64,000 nucleotides of DNA from the NCBI RefSeq assembly GCF_022271405.1, contig NZ_JAJNAL010000003.1, forward strand, positions 1-64,000. The letters are read 5' to 3'. The DNA comes from Rhodopseudomonas infernalis. Its GTDB lineage: Bacteria > Pseudomonadota > Alphaproteobacteria > Rhizobiales > Xanthobacteraceae. How positions within the stretch are numbered: the stretch's first letter is position 1; each line of letters opens with the position of its first letter. The notes beneath the pieces are model-generated. The model was not told the DNA's origin, did no database searches, and saw nothing but the letters and a program-made list of their open reading frames with translations. Of this stretch, positions 12,153 to 22,265 are shown piece by piece. Position numbers and translations under genes: made by a program.

Positions 12153-13142
12153 TTAACGCCGGAGAGCCTGCTCCGCGAGCGCAATCTGGCCGTCCAGGAA
12201 GTCGGCGAATGCGACGCCCTGCGCTTGCAATGCCTTGGGATACAGCGAAGCCTTGGTCAGGCCGGGCAACGTATTGGTTTCCAGGAAGATCGGCCCATCG
12301 GGGGCGACGATGAAATCGGACCGCGAGTAGCCCCGGCAGCCCATCACCCGATGCGCCCTCACGGCATAATCCATGATCACCGCCGAGACCTCGGGAGCGA
12401 ACCGCCCTGGGCAGATCTCCTGGGTCGATTTGGCGAGATATTTCGCCGTGTAGTCGAACCCGCCCTCCGCCGGCACGATCTCGATCGGCGGCAGCGCCAC
12501 CAGCGAGCCATCCGCCTGCTCCAGCACCCCGCAGGTCGCCTCGATGCCGGAGACGAACGTCTCGATCAGATAGTCTTCCGTCCTGGCGGCATTCCGCACC
12601 GCGACCAGATCCTGTTTGGCGTTGATGAAGAACAGGCCGTAGCTTGAGCCGTCGCGCGTCGGCTTGGCGATCAGCCGGCCGTGCGCTTCGAGCGCGGCCT
12701 CGGCCTCGGCCAGCGCGATGCTGACCGGCGCACGGACGCCGGCAATCGCGGCGAAGCGCTTGGCGGCGATCTTGTCGAACGCCAGATGCGACGCCGCTGC
12801 GCCGGAGCCGGTGAACGGCACCGACCTCATCTCGCACATCGCCTGCAGTTCGCCGTTCTCGGCGACGCCGCCGTGCAGGCCGAGCACCAGCAGCCGCTGT
12901 TCGGTGGCAGCGCGATCAAGCGCTTCGGCCAGCACGCCGAGCGCAGCGCCAGCAGGCCGAAAGGCTTCCTCGAACGGCCGGGTGTGCGCCAGCAGCGCCT
13001 CCGGCGTCACCGCATAAACATGGTCGTCGTCATTCCAGAACCACAGGTCGGCGTCCGGTAGCGCCGCGTGCAGCGCCTGCGCCGAAGCAACCGACACCAG
13101 CCGCTCCTTGCTGGTGCCACCGAAGAGAATCGTCTGTCGCAT
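12153..13142 (-). CDS. ddl: D-alanine--D-alanine ligase (Ddl), divergent
   Basis: ATP-grasp ligase that makes the D-Ala-D-Ala dipeptide for peptidoglycan, 329 aa. Supporting motifs are ILFGGTSKERLVSVASA at the N-terminus, the flexible loop DGSSYGLFFI, RGYSRSDFIV, and the metal/substrate segment FLETNTLPGLTKASLYPKAL. The position between murB and ftsQ also fits DdlB. The N-terminal domain and overall sequence differ from typical DdlB (for example SKERLVSV rather than SAEREVSL). It could therefore be a divergent Ddl, or a related ATP-grasp enzyme that has taken the DdlB position. Confidence 0.85.
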   Translation of the reverse strand: MRQTILFGGTSKERLVSVASAQALHAALPDADLWFWNDDDHVYAVTPEALLAHTRPFEEAFRPAGAALGVLAEALDRAATEQRLLVLGLHGGVAENGELQAMCEMRSVPFTGSGAAASHLAFDKIAAKRFAAIAGVRAPVSIALAEAEAALEAHGRLIAKPTRDGSSYGLFFINAKQDLVAVRNAARTEDYLIETFVSGIEATCGVLEQADGSLVALPPIEIVPAEGGFDYTAKYLAKSTQEICPGRFAPEVSAVIMDYAVRAHRVMGCRGYSRSDFIVAPDGPIFLETNTLPGLTKASLYPKALQAQGVAFADFLDGQIALAEQALRR

Positions 13143-13280
13143 AAATCGGTCCGCCGGGCGGTCCCTGTTGGATCAGTGTGGTCCGTGCAGCGCGGGCCGG
13201 CGCGGACGCAATGTCCCCGATTTGGTTGATTCGGAGAAGCCGAAGGGTACCGCTTCGGAACCTGTGACGTCGCAGGTTCC

Positions 13281-14633
13281 TCAGCGCGCGCGGCGCAGGC
13301 AGACGAATCCCCAGCCGAGCAGGACAACGATCGCGGGGGTCGCCAGCCCCACGACACGCAACGGCTGCCATAATCCGCCCTCGGTCGCGACCATGCCGAG
13401 CCACATCACGCCCGCCCACGCGATCAGCGCTGGCACGGCCCGTACCTCGCCGTTGCGCCGCCATTCGTCGAGTTGCACCACCGCGACCAGCGGCGCCACG
13501 AAGGCAACGTAGTTCGGTTGCGACACCGACAGCAGCACGGGCAACGAGGCGCACACAATCGCGCCACCGATCAGCAGCGCCTCCGACAGCGGCGGCTGCG
13601 GACCTTGCAGTCGCCAGAACTTCCCGTGACCGAACCGCAGCAAAGCGGCCACGAACACGGCGTCGAACGCCAGCTGACCGAACGTCGCGAAGGCCGGCAG
13701 CTTGTCGTCGACTGGTAGTCCGCCGGCACCTATCCGGGCGAGCATCGCGCCGATGCTCAGCATGTCGTAGGAAGTGAATGTGATCTCGGCGGCGATCTTG
13801 TCGTTCGGAGTTCCCGTAAAAATCCCGCTGAGGTGCTGCGTCCACATCGCCGTGTAGAGCTTCGCCACTTCGGCCGGGCCGAGGCACAGCATCGGCACGA
13901 CAAACAGAAACACTATGCTGAAGCCAGCGGTCGCAAGCAGGGTTTTGACGTCCCGCCGCAGCAATGGAAACATCAACAGCACCAGCGGAAACAGTTTGAT
14001 GGTGAACCCGAGCGCCAGCGCCAATGCGGCGCTGTAGATCCGGCCGCGCACATAAAGAGCCAGAAAAGCCACCATCGTCAGCAGCACCAGCGCGCTCGGT
14101 TGGCCGCGGCCGAAGCCGTCGCCGATGAACGGCATCAGCGCCGCGATCGGGCCGAGCCGCAGCATCCACCAGCCGCTCCACGCGGTCTGGGCAAGCGCCG
14201 GCGCGCTGCGCTCGAGAGCCCTCGCCCACCAATCGACGGCCATCAGCAAAGCCGCGACGCTGAACGTGTACCAGACCGCGACCGACATCGGCAGCGGCAT
14301 CGTCCAGGATGGCTTCGGATAGCCATCGAGCGGGTGGCCGAACGGCCCCATCAACAGCGCGAAAAATGGCGGATAATGGTAGGTCCAGCCGTGATGATCG
14401 GCGACCTCGTACAATGGATAGCCGGTCCACACCGCCCAGCCGGCGCGGAAGAAGACCTGCACGTCGCCGAGGCCCTGCACGGCCGAACGCTTGACCACGA
14501 TCGGCAGATAAATGCCTAAAGCAAGCCCCACCAGGCCGATGAACGCGATTTCGTACCAATGCAAGTGCCGCAGTCGCGGCGCAAATTGTCGATCCACAAG
14601 ATCGCTCCAGTCCGTCGGTCCGGGGAGTGCCAC
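13281..14633 (-). CDS. GT87-like (DUF2029) multi-pass membrane glycosyltransferase
   Basis: Integral membrane protein of 450 aa starting at a GTG, with about ten hydrophobic segments. Features of polyprenol-phosphate-dependent GT-C mannosyltransferases (DUF2029/GT87) are visible. There is an early periplasmic loop with acidic residues (LGDVQVFFRAGWAVWTGYPL), then HYPPFFALLMGPFGH, and later GRGQPSALVLL and ALGFTIKLFPLVLLMFPLL. Family knowledge suggests sugar transfer to a lipid or glycan on the periplasmic side; the substrate is unknown. It lies upstream of ddl (138-base gap) and interrupts the dcw cluster. Confidence 0.8.
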   Translation of the reverse strand: MALPGPTDWSDLVDRQFAPRLRHLHWYEIAFIGLVGLALGIYLPIVVKRSAVQGLGDVQVFFRAGWAVWTGYPLYEVADHHGWTYHYPPFFALLMGPFGHPLDGYPKPSWTMPLPMSVAVWYTFSVAALLMAVDWWARALERSAPALAQTAWSGWWMLRLGPIAALMPFIGDGFGRGQPSALVLLTMVAFLALYVRGRIYSAALALALGFTIKLFPLVLLMFPLLRRDVKTLLATAGFSIVFLFVVPMLCLGPAEVAKLYTAMWTQHLSGIFTGTPNDKIAAEITFTSYDMLSIGAMLARIGAGGLPVDDKLPAFATFGQLAFDAVFVAALLRFGHGKFWRLQGPQPPLSEALLIGGAIVCASLPVLLSVSQPNYVAFVAPLVAVVQLDEWRRNGEVRAVPALIAWAGVMWLGMVATEGGLWQPLRVVGLATPAIVVLLGWGFVCLRRAR

Positions 14634-14894
14634 GCCGGCCCGGCAGAAACATGGCGTCGATCAGTCAGTCTAGGTGAAGGAGACGACGCTCCACAACCCG
14701 GACCAATTCCGTGCTTCCGCAGCCGAGAGCTGCGCCCACATCGCTTCCCAAACGCGAAAGTCAACGCGACCAGCCACGGTGGACGACGGCAGCTAATCGG
14801 GTCAATGTTCGCCGCCTGAGAAGCAGATTAGACCGCGCGATTCGCTGCATGAATTATGGGCAGCAGATCGAACGACCGAGTTACGGGAACCACG

Positions 14895-15728
14895 ATGATC
14901 AGGGCTTGGCTCGACCTCTCCACCACCGGTACCTTTGTGACGTTGGCGCTGCTGTATTATGGCGTCGCACTCACGCTGGTCCTTGTGACTTTCGTCTCCC
15001 CGATGCGTGGATCGATCTCGAAGCTCAACGGCGTCGTGGCACCGTTCTTTTCGTCGGTTGCCGTGCTGTTCAGCCTGCTCACCGGCTTTCTCGGCTACGA
15101 GGTCACCGAGCGCAACCGCCGGGCGACCAGCGCGGTGCAGAGCGAGGCCGGCGAATTGCAGAACCTCTATACGCTGAGCGTCGCGTCGGTCACCGACATG
15201 CACAAGATCCGCATCGCATTGAAGGATTACGCCAAGTCGGTGGTGCACGAGGAGTGGCCAGCCTCACGCGGCGAGAGCGCGCCAATCACCACGGAAGCTT
15301 ACGACGAACTTCTGACGCAGCTTAGCGATCCCGGCATCAGCCGTGACGCGAGCGCGGCGGTGCATGTCGCGATGCTAAGCGCCGCGGTCCGGGTCGGAAC
15401 CGCGCGGAACTCGCGGCTCAGCCTGTCCACCGATCGCACGAGCGAGCTGAAATGGATTTCGGTGCTGCTGCTCGGCATCATCACGCAGGTTGCGCTAACG
15501 CTGGTGCATCTGGAGAAACCGCGGGCGATGGCGGCCGCGCTGTCGGTGTTCGCGACCGGAGCCGTCGTCGCGCTCGGACTGATCGCATTGCAGGAGGATC
15601 CGTTCAGCGGCGTGTTTCGGGTATCATCGGCACCGCTCGAACACGTGATAACGCTGCCGGACACACCGGCCTTGCCGCCATCGGCCCAGCCCCCGGTGGC
15701 GCCGTCGCCGCCTCCGGCCGCGAAGTAA
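14895..15728 (+). CDS. DUF4239-like membrane protein
   Basis: 277 aa from the ATG at 14895, with GGGA a few bases upstream. Four hydrophobic segments are arranged as two N-terminal (about 10-30 and 45-66) and two C-terminal helices (about 190-235), around a cytoplasmic helical middle that includes GYEVTERNRRATSAVQSEAG. The tail is proline-rich. This matches the DUF4239 (bestrophin-like) family in plan, with function unknown. It runs opposite to the surrounding dcw genes and ends only 4 bases from the murB stop, so the two are convergent. Confidence 0.7.
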   Translation: MIRAWLDLSTTGTFVTLALLYYGVALTLVLVTFVSPMRGSISKLNGVVAPFFSSVAVLFSLLTGFLGYEVTERNRRATSAVQSEAGELQNLYTLSVASVTDMHKIRIALKDYAKSVVHEEWPASRGESAPITTEAYDELLTQLSDPGISRDASAAVHVAMLSAAVRVGTARNSRLSLSTDRTSELKWISVLLLGIITQVALTLVHLEKPRAMAAALSVFATGAVVALGLIALQEDPFSGVFRVSSAPLEHVITLPDTPALPPSAQPPVAPSPPPAAK

Positions 15729-15732
15729 TCGC

Positions 15733-16665
15733 TCAGCGAGCGGCGGCGGCAGCGACGCCGATGCGCTTGATCTCCCACTGCAGTTCGACGCCCGACTGCG
15801 CCTTGACGCGCTCGCGCACGGTGTCACCGAGCGTCTCGATATCGGCCGCGGTGGCTTCGCCGGTGTTGATCAGGAAGTTGCAGTGCATCTCCGAAACTTG
15901 CGCTCCGCCGATCCTGAGGCCGCGGCAGCCTGCGGCATCGATCAGTTTCCAGGCGCTGTGACCGGGCGGATTCTTGAAGGTCGAGCCGCCGGTCTTCTCG
16001 CGGATCGGCTGCGCCATTTCACGATGCGCCTGCACCTCGTTCATCTTGGCCCGGATCGCGTCCGCTGAGGCCGGCGTGCCGCGAAACCGCGCGGATGTGA
16101 AGATCAGTCCGGTGTCGGCGCCGCTATGTCGATAGGAAAACTGCATCGCCGCATTGTCGAGCACATGCTTACGGCCGCTGCGATCGATCGCCGTTGCATC
16201 GATCAGCACTTCTCGCGTTTCGCGTCCGTTGGCGCCTGCGTTCATCCGCAGCGCGCCGCCGACCGTGCCAGGGATGCCGTAGTAGAACTCCAGCCCGCCG
16301 AGACCGACCGCAGCCGCGGTTTCGGCCACGCGTTTATCGAGCGCCGCAGAGCCGGCATGAACCACCTCGCCGTCCGAACGCACCTCGCCGAAGCCGCGCG
16401 GCGCCAGCCGGATCACCACGCCCGGCAGTCCGCCGTCACGCACGATCAGATTGGATCCAACGCCGATACACAACACCGGCACCTCGGCCGGCAGCTGCGA
16501 CATGAAGTAACCGAGATCATCCGCATCTGCCGGCGTGAACAGCACCTGCGCAGGCCCACCGACCCGAAACCACGTCAGCGGCGCCAGCGACTCGTTGCCG
16601 AGGAGTCGCCCGCGCAGCTCCGGCATTGCGGCTTTCAGATCGGGAATGAGATCGGGAAAGCTCAT
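15733..16665 (-). CDS. murB: UDP-N-acetylenolpyruvoylglucosamine reductase MurB
   Basis: FAD enzyme reducing UDP-GlcNAc-enolpyruvate to UDP-MurNAc, 310 aa (type II MurB length). The FAD-binding segments [16 protein letters not shown] and [20 protein letters not shown] are present, with the catalytic Ser in [14 protein letters not shown] late Glu region follows. It sits 13 bases after murC on the same strand and ends against the convergent DUF4239-like gene. Confidence 0.97.
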   Translation of the reverse strand: MSFPDLIPDLKAAMPELRGRLLGNESLAPLTWFRVGGPAQVLFTPADADDLGYFMSQLPAEVPVLCIGVGSNLIVRDGGLPGVVIRLAPRGFGEVRSDGEVVHAGSAALDKRVAETAAAVGLGGLEFYYGIPGTVGGALRMNAGANGRETREVLIDATAIDRSGRKHVLDNAAMQFSYRHSGADTGLIFTSARFRGTPASADAIRAKMNEVQAHREMAQPIREKTGGSTFKNPPGHSAWKLIDAAGCRGLRIGGAQVSEMHCNFLINTGEATAADIETLGDTVRERVKAQSGVELQWEIKRIGVAAAAAR

Positions 16666-16678
16666 GACGTCACGACCG

Positions 16679-18082
16679 TCATCCGAGTGCCTTCAGTTCG
16701 CCCGGCAGCGCGTAGGCCCATTGGGTGATGTTGCCGGCGCCGAGGCAGACCACGTAGTCGCCGCTCTTCGCCACCCCGGCAACGACCCCGGCGAGCGAAG
16801 CGGAGTCCTGCAGCGGAATAACTTCGCGGTGGCCGTGTGCGCGCAAGCCGAGCACGAAGTGATCGCGATCGATGCCCTCGATCGGCGCCTCGCCGGCCGC
16901 ATAGACGTCGGCGACGATCACGGTGTCGGCGTCGTTGAAGCAGGTGCAGAACTCTTCGAACAGCGACTGCAGGCGGGTGAAGCGATGCGGCTGCACCACG
17001 GCGACCACCTTGCCGGCGGTCGATTCACGGGCCGCCTTCAGCACCGCTGCGATCTCGACCGGGTGATGGCCGTAATCGTCGATGATGGTGACGCCATTCC
17101 ACTCCCCGGTCTTGGTGAAGCGCCGGCGCACGCCGCCGAATCCGGCCAGCGCCTTGCGGATGGTTTCGTCGCTCAACCCGAGCTCGTGCGCCACCGCGAT
17201 GGCCGCCGTTGCATTCAGCGCGTTGTGGCGGCCAGGCATCGGCACCAGCAGATCAGCGATTTCATGCGCCGTGCCGGCCTTGCGGTCACGGAAGGCAACC
17301 TTGAAGGTCGAGCCGGCGCCCGACGGCATGAGATCGATCAATCGCGCGTCTGCCTGCGGGTTCTCGCCATAGGTGATGATGCGGCGATCCTCGATCTTGC
17401 CGACCAGCGTCTGCACCACCGGATGATCGATGCACATCACCGCGAAGCCGTAGAACGGCACGTTCTCGACGAAGGTGCGGAACGCTTCCTGCACGGCGTC
17501 GAAGGTCTTGAAGTGATCGAGATGCTCGGGGTCGACATTGGTGACGATCGCCACGTCGGCGGGCAGCTTGAGGAAGGTGCCGTCGCTCTCGTCAGCCTCC
17601 ACCACCATCCAGTCGCCGGCGCCGAGCCGCGCATTGGTGCCGTAGGCGTTGATGATGCCACCGTTGATCACGGTCGGATCGAGGTCGCCGGCGTCGAGCA
17701 GCGCCGCCACCATCGAGGTCGTCGTGGTCTTGCCATGCGTGCCGGCGATCGCGACGCAGCTCTTCAGTCGCATCAGCTCGGCCAGCATCTCGGCGCGGCG
17801 GACCACCGGAATGCGTTGCGCCCGCGCTGCCAGCAGTTCCGGATTGTCGCGCTTGATCGCCGTCGACACCACCAGCACGTCGGCGCCGGTGATGTTGTCG
17901 GCCTGATGGCCGACGTGGATCTGAATGCCCTTCTCGCGCAGCCGGTTGACGTTGGCGCTCTCGGAGGCGTCGGAGCCCTGCACCGTGTAACCGAGGTTAC
18001 ACAGCACCTCGGCGATACCGCTCATGCCGATGCCGCCGATCCCGACGAAGTGAATGGGTCCGATCTCGCGCGGCAGTCTCAT
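16679..18082 (-). CDS. murC: UDP-N-acetylmuramate--L-alanine ligase MurC
   Basis: Cytoplasmic Mur ligase adding L-Ala to UDP-MurNAc, 467 aa. Present are the Rossmann-like N-terminus [20 protein letters not shown] loop [23 protein letters not shown], and the C-terminal domain motif [10 protein letters not shown]. It is followed closely by murB and preceded by murG after a 125-base gap. Confidence 0.98.
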   Translation of the reverse strand: MRLPREIGPIHFVGIGGIGMSGIAEVLCNLGYTVQGSDASESANVNRLREKGIQIHVGHQADNITGADVLVVSTAIKRDNPELLAARAQRIPVVRRAEMLAELMRLKSCVAIAGTHGKTTTTSMVAALLDAGDLDPTVINGGIINAYGTNARLGAGDWMVVEADESDGTFLKLPADVAIVTNVDPEHLDHFKTFDAVQEAFRTFVENVPFYGFAVMCIDHPVVQTLVGKIEDRRIITYGENPQADARLIDLMPSGAGSTFKVAFRDRKAGTAHEIADLLVPMPGRHNALNATAAIAVAHELGLSDETIRKALAGFGGVRRRFTKTGEWNGVTIIDDYGHHPVEIAAVLKAARESTAGKVVAVVQPHRFTRLQSLFEEFCTCFNDADTVIVADVYAAGEAPIEGIDRDHFVLGLRAHGHREVIPLQDSASLAGVVAGVAKSGDYVVCLGAGNITQWAYALPGELKALG

Positions 18083-18207
18083 GGCAAAAGTCTCTCAAGC
18101 TCGGTCGACTGGCCCGGATCTGGGCCGCGACGATTCAGGGCACTTCATGCAAGACGAGGATGGCCGGGACAAGCCCGCTCGGGACAAAAGCCCGAGACCG
18201 CGACCGA

Positions 18208-19308
18208 TCAGACCCGCGCCACCTGCATAACCAGATCCGCCAGCCGGTCGGCCGCGTCCAGCCGGCCGACCGTGCGGGCGGCGTCGGCCATGGCGGTGAG
18301 CTTTGCCGGGTCCGTGGCAAGCGCGGTGATCTCGCCGGCGAGCCGTTCGGGCGTGAAATCGTTTTGCACCATCCGGATCGCGCCGCCGGCATCGGCCAGC
18401 ACGCCGGCATTGGCGAACTGGTCCTGGTCGATCGCGCCGGGCAGCGGCACCAGGATGGAGGGCCGACCGATCGCGCCGAGTTCGGCGACAGTCCCCGCAC
18501 CTGAACGAGATACCACAAGGTGGCTGGCGGCGAGCCGGGCCGGCAGGTCGGTGAAGAACGGCGCCAGCTCGCAATTCAACTTCAGCCGATCGTAGACGGC
18601 GCGGACCCGCGCCATGTCCTCGTCGCGGACCTGCTGGGTCAGCACCAGCCGCGCCAGCAGCGCCGGGCCCAGTTGCTCGATCGCGCCGGGCACGATGTCC
18701 GCCATCACCCGCGCGCCCTGGCTGCCGCCGACCACGAGCAGCCGCAGCGGCCCATCCGCCTGGAGGGGCGCAAACGGCACCGCCGCAGCGGCGAGGATCG
18801 CCGGCCGCATCGGTGTGCCGGTCGTGGTCGTCTTGGCCGCGAGCGCCGGATCGCGGTCGAGCACACCGGGCAGCGAGGTGGCGATCGCACTGACGCGGCT
18901 CGACAGCAGCCGGTTGGCGCGGCCCATCACGGCGTTGGCGTCGTGGATCAGCGTCGGAATTCGCAGCGCGCTGGCCGCAAACAGCGGCGGCAGCGTCGGA
19001 TAGCCGCCGAAGCCGATCACCGCGGCCGGCTTGCGTCGCAGCATCAGCGCCAGCGCCTTGGCGGTGCCGCTGCCGAGTATGACTCCCGTGCGGGTCAGCG
19101 CCCATGGCGATTTGCCACGCACTGTCTCGCTCGGCACGACGTCGATCATGTCGGCCGAGAACAGCCCGCTGTAGCGCATCGCGCGGCTGTCGGTGACCAG
19201 ACGCACCCGCAGCCCGCGCTTCATCAGCACGACGCCGAGCGCCTCGGCGGGGAACAGATGGCCGCCGGTGCCGCCTGCGGCGAGAAGGATGAGGGGCGCG
19301 TCGCTCAT
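18208..19308 (-). CDS. murG: UDP-GlcNAc:lipid I N-acetylglucosaminyltransferase MurG
   Basis: Peripheral membrane GT28 enzyme that converts lipid I to lipid II. From the ATG at 19308 the protein is 366 aa, beginning MSDAPLILLAAGGTGGHLFP with the signature GGTGGH. The second glycine-rich loop LVVGGSQGARVM and the UDP-GlcNAc segment VVSRSGAGTVAELGAIGRPS are visible. The start lies 4 bases after the ftsW stop, so the pair is probably coupled. Confidence 0.97.
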   Translation of the reverse strand: MSDAPLILLAAGGTGGHLFPAEALGVVLMKRGLRVRLVTDSRAMRYSGLFSADMIDVVPSETVRGKSPWALTRTGVILGSGTAKALALMLRRKPAAVIGFGGYPTLPPLFAASALRIPTLIHDANAVMGRANRLLSSRVSAIATSLPGVLDRDPALAAKTTTTGTPMRPAILAAAAVPFAPLQADGPLRLLVVGGSQGARVMADIVPGAIEQLGPALLARLVLTQQVRDEDMARVRAVYDRLKLNCELAPFFTDLPARLAASHLVVSRSGAGTVAELGAIGRPSILVPLPGAIDQDQFANAGVLADAGGAIRMVQNDFTPERLAGEITALATDPAKLTAMADAARTVGRLDAADRLADLVMQVARV

Positions 19309-19312
19309 GGCC

Positions 19313-20455
19313 TTACGCGTAGCTGCCGGCGGCTTCGATCGCATGGATCTCGGTCCGCGGCCGCTGCCGCGTCAGCGCCAGCATCATGCCGACGCCGTAG
19401 GCCAGCGACACCATCGAGGAGCCGCCATAAGAGATGAACGGCAGCGTCATGCCTTTGGCGGGGATCAGTTGCAGGTTCACCGACATATTGATCGCGGCCT
19501 GGATGCCGAACAGGATCGCCAGCCCGGACGCTGCGAAACGCGCAAACAGATCGTCGGACTTGTAGGCGCGCGACAGCGTGCGCAGCACGATGAAGCTGAA
19601 CAGCGCCAGCAGCGCCAGGCAAAGCACGATGCCGAATTCCTCGGCCGCCACCGCAAACACAAAGTCGGTGTGGCTGTCCGGCAGGCTGCGCTTGGCGATG
19701 CCCTCGCCCGGCCCGAGCCCGAACCAGCTGCCGTTGCTGAACGCCTCGCTCGCCATGTCGACCTGGAAGGTGTCGCCCGAAGCCGGATTCATGAAGCGCT
19801 TGATGCGCCCTGCGACGTGCGGAACGAACAGATAAGCGGCGAACAGTCCGCCTGCGGCTGTCCCGGCTAACCCGAACACCCAGATCACCCGCATGCCGGC
19901 GATGAAGAACAGCGCGCCCCACACCATCGTCACCAGCATGGTCTGGCCGAAATCCGGCATCATCACCAACAGCGAGACCAGGGTCAGCACCAGCACCAGC
20001 GACATCGAGGTCGCCGGCATTTCAGGCCGCCGCGCGGCTTCCGAGAACAGCCAGGCGGCCAGCACCACGAACGACGGCTTGGCGATTTCAGACGCCTGGA
20101 TATTGATCCCGAGCAGTGTGATCCAGCGCCGCGAGCCCTTCACTTCCGGCCCGAACATCAGCGTCGCGACGATCAGTATGATCGCCAGCACGAACACGAT
20201 CAGCGCGCTGCGCCGGATCTGTCGCGGCGACAGAAACGACACGCCGATCAGCACGATCAGCGACGGCGCCAGGAACAGCACGTGGCGATTGAAGAAGTGG
20301 AACGGCTCGAGCCCGATGCGGGTCGCGACCGGCGGCGATGCCGCCAGCGACAGGATCACCCCCGCCAGCATCAGTGCGATCAGCGCCGCCAGCAACACAC
20401 GGTCGACGGTCCACCACCATTCACTGAACGGCGTGCGTTGTTCACGGGAAATCAT
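19313..20455 (-). CDS. ftsW: Peptidoglycan glycosyltransferase FtsW
   Basis: SEDS-family septal peptidoglycan polymerase with about ten membrane spans, 380 aa from the ATG at 20455 (MISREQRTPFSEWWWTVDR). An open frame continues upstream into repeat sequence without family similarity. SEDS motifs include GSRRWI, the catalytic-region Asp in MMPDFGQTMLVTM, and the C-terminal signature FISYGGSSMVSLAYGVG. It works with the transpeptidase FtsI. It lies between murD (repeat-filled gap) and murG. Confidence 0.96.
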   Translation of the reverse strand: MISREQRTPFSEWWWTVDRVLLAALIALMLAGVILSLAASPPVATRIGLEPFHFFNRHVLFLAPSLIVLIGVSFLSPRQIRRSALIVFVLAIILIVATLMFGPEVKGSRRWITLLGINIQASEIAKPSFVVLAAWLFSEAARRPEMPATSMSLVLVLTLVSLLVMMPDFGQTMLVTMVWGALFFIAGMRVIWVFGLAGTAAGGLFAAYLFVPHVAGRIKRFMNPASGDTFQVDMASEAFSNGSWFGLGPGEGIAKRSLPDSHTDFVFAVAAEEFGIVLCLALLALFSFIVLRTLSRAYKSDDLFARFAASGLAILFGIQAAINMSVNLQLIPAKGMTLPFISYGGSSMVSLAYGVGMMLALTRQRPRTEIHAIEAAGSYA

Positions 20456-20570
20456 CGGCAATCCTGGGCCAAGGGTCACTCCATTGGTGCGCCCGTGTGG
20501 TTGCCAAGCGGTTAACGGGATGCGCGGCAATTGAGGTTGTGAACGGAGGGCGCATGCCCCAACCTCCTCG

Positions 20571-20669
20571 GTCATCCCCAGCGCATGCGGGGGATCCGGT
20601 ATCCAGTGCATTCGTTGCTGATCGCAGGCGCTCTGGAATACTGGGTCGCCCGCATGCGCGGGCGATGAC
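20571..20669. repeat. Dual-hairpin GTCAT/ATGAC repeat between murD and ftsW
   Basis: Element bounded by GTCAT and ATGAC. The left hairpin (CCCCAGCGCATGCGGGGGAT) leads to TATCCAG, and the centre leads to ATACTGG and a right hairpin (CGCCCGCATGCGCGGGCG). The right half matches the sequence at 383-421. It lies inside a presumed operon, so transcription probably reads through. Confidence 0.8.
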
Positions 20670-20698
20670 GGTGAAGTTGCGGGGCGGGCGGACCCGCC

Positions 20699-22099
20699 TC
20701 ACACCACCGGCGTCACACCATCCAGCCCCAGCACCAGATCGCGAAACTTCGTGCCGCGGATTTCGAAGTTGCGGAACTGGTCGAACGACGCGCAGGCCGG
20801 CGACAGCAGCACCACCGGATCTGCCAGGCCCGAGATCGCCGCATCGCGTGCGGCGGCCGGCACGGCATTGTCGAGCGTTCGGCTGATCTCGTAGGGCACG
20901 CGGCCCTCCAGCGTCGCGGAGAATTCCGCCGCCGCCTCGCCGATCAGATAGGCCTTGCGGATGCGCGGGAAGTATTCGGCGAGACTCTCGATGCCGCCGG
21001 TCTTCGGCTTGCCGCCGGCGATCCAGAAGATGTCGCCGAACGACGCCAGCGCCTTGGCGGTGGCGTCCGCGTTGGTGCCCTTGGAGTCGTTGACGAACAG
21101 CGTCGTGTCCTTGCGGCCGACCTGCTCCATCCGGTGCGCCAGGCCGGGGAAGCTGCGCAGGCCCTTCTGCAGCGCATCCGGCGCGACGCCGAGCGACAGC
21201 GCGGCGCCCGCAGCAGCGGCGGCGTTCTGCGCGTTGTGCAGCCCGCGCAGCGAGCCGATGCCGCCGAGCCTGGCGATCTCGTGCGAAGCGCCGGCGGACA
21301 GGTGAGAAATGGCTTCGCGATCGGCGACGAGGCCGTCGGCCAGCGGCTGCTTCACCGAAATCCGCATCACGCGCTTGCCGGCGCGCTCCAGCCGGTCGGC
21401 GATGTCGCGGCCGAATTGATCATCGACGCCGATGATCGCGGTGCCGCCGTCCTGCACGCCGGCAACGAGACGCTCCTTCACCGCGGCGTAGTGCTCGATC
21501 GTGCCGTGGCGATCAATGTGATCCTCGGTGACGTTGAGCAGGATGCCAACGGTGGGATCGAGCGACGGCGTCAGGTCGATCTGATAGGACGACATCTCGA
21601 TCACATGCACGCGGCCGGCGCGCGGAGGCTCCAGCGACAGGATCGCGGTGCCGATATTGCCGCCCATCTGGGTGTCGAAGCCGGCCTCGCGCATCAGATG
21701 CGCGATCAACGCCGTGGTGGTCGACTTGCCGTTGGTGCCGGTGATGGCGATGAACGGCGCGTCCGGCGCATGCAGCTTGCGCTCGCGGCAGAACAGCTCG
21801 ACATCGCCGATCACCTCGACTCCGGCCTCCTGCGCCTTCAGCACGCTCCAGTGCGGCGCCGGATGAGTCAGCGGCACGCCCGGCGTCAGCACCAGCGCGG
21901 CAAAATTCATCCACGGCAGATTGCGCAGATCGGCGGTGATGAAATTGGCCTGCGTAGCTTCGACCATGCGGTCGAGATTGTCGTCGCAGGCGATCACTTC
22001 GGCGCCGCCGGCCCGCAGCGCATGGCAACTCGCCAGCCCCGACCCGCCGAGCCCGAACACCGCGACCGACTGACCGGCGAAAGACGTGACGGGAATCAT
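20699..22099 (-). CDS. murD: UDP-N-acetylmuramoylalanine--D-glutamate ligase MurD
   Basis: Mur ligase adding D-Glu, 466 aa. N-terminal domain [21 protein letters not shown] loop [14 protein letters not shown], central [17 protein letters not shown], and C-terminal segments [17 protein letters not shown] and [19 protein letters not shown] are all diagnostic of MurD. It lies downstream of mraY (166-base repeat-containing gap) and upstream of ftsW. Confidence 0.98.
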   Translation of the reverse strand: MIPVTSFAGQSVAVFGLGGSGLASCHALRAGGAEVIACDDNLDRMVEATQANFITADLRNLPWMNFAALVLTPGVPLTHPAPHWSVLKAQEAGVEVIGDVELFCRERKLHAPDAPFIAITGTNGKSTTTALIAHLMREAGFDTQMGGNIGTAILSLEPPRAGRVHVIEMSSYQIDLTPSLDPTVGILLNVTEDHIDRHGTIEHYAAVKERLVAGVQDGGTAIIGVDDQFGRDIADRLERAGKRVMRISVKQPLADGLVADREAISHLSAGASHEIARLGGIGSLRGLHNAQNAAAAAGAALSLGVAPDALQKGLRSFPGLAHRMEQVGRKDTTLFVNDSKGTNADATAKALASFGDIFWIAGGKPKTGGIESLAEYFPRIRKAYLIGEAAAEFSATLEGRVPYEISRTLDNAVPAAARDAAISGLADPVVLLSPACASFDQFRNFEIRGTKFRDLVLGLDGVTPVV

Positions 22100-22123
22100 C
22101 GCGGACCCTCCCCGCGCACGACG

Positions 22124-22240
22124 TCATCCCCGCGAAGGCGGGGATCCATCCTCCCGGCGCTCGCGTCGGGAGCGCGGAGCCGAACACGTTCATCCCAATG
22201 ACCGCAGGGGTTATGGGTCCCCGCCTTGGCGGGGACGACT
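22124..22240. repeat. GTCAT-type palindromic repeat between mraY and murD
   Basis: A GTCATCCCCGCGAAGGCGGGGAT hairpin begins at 22124, and a matching TCCCCGCC-TT-GGCGGGGACGAC hairpin occupies 22214-22238. The two arms frame the gap of an otherwise compact operon and resemble the elements at 20571 and 57323. Confidence 0.75.
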
Positions 22241-22265
22241 CGTGGAGAAGTTCGCATCGCGCCTC

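Noticed and set aside
12085-12837. Second frame within ddl that looked like a separate gene
   Set aside because: It is Arg/Gly-rich, overlaps the ddl frame with clear ATP-grasp motifs, and is an out-of-frame shadow.
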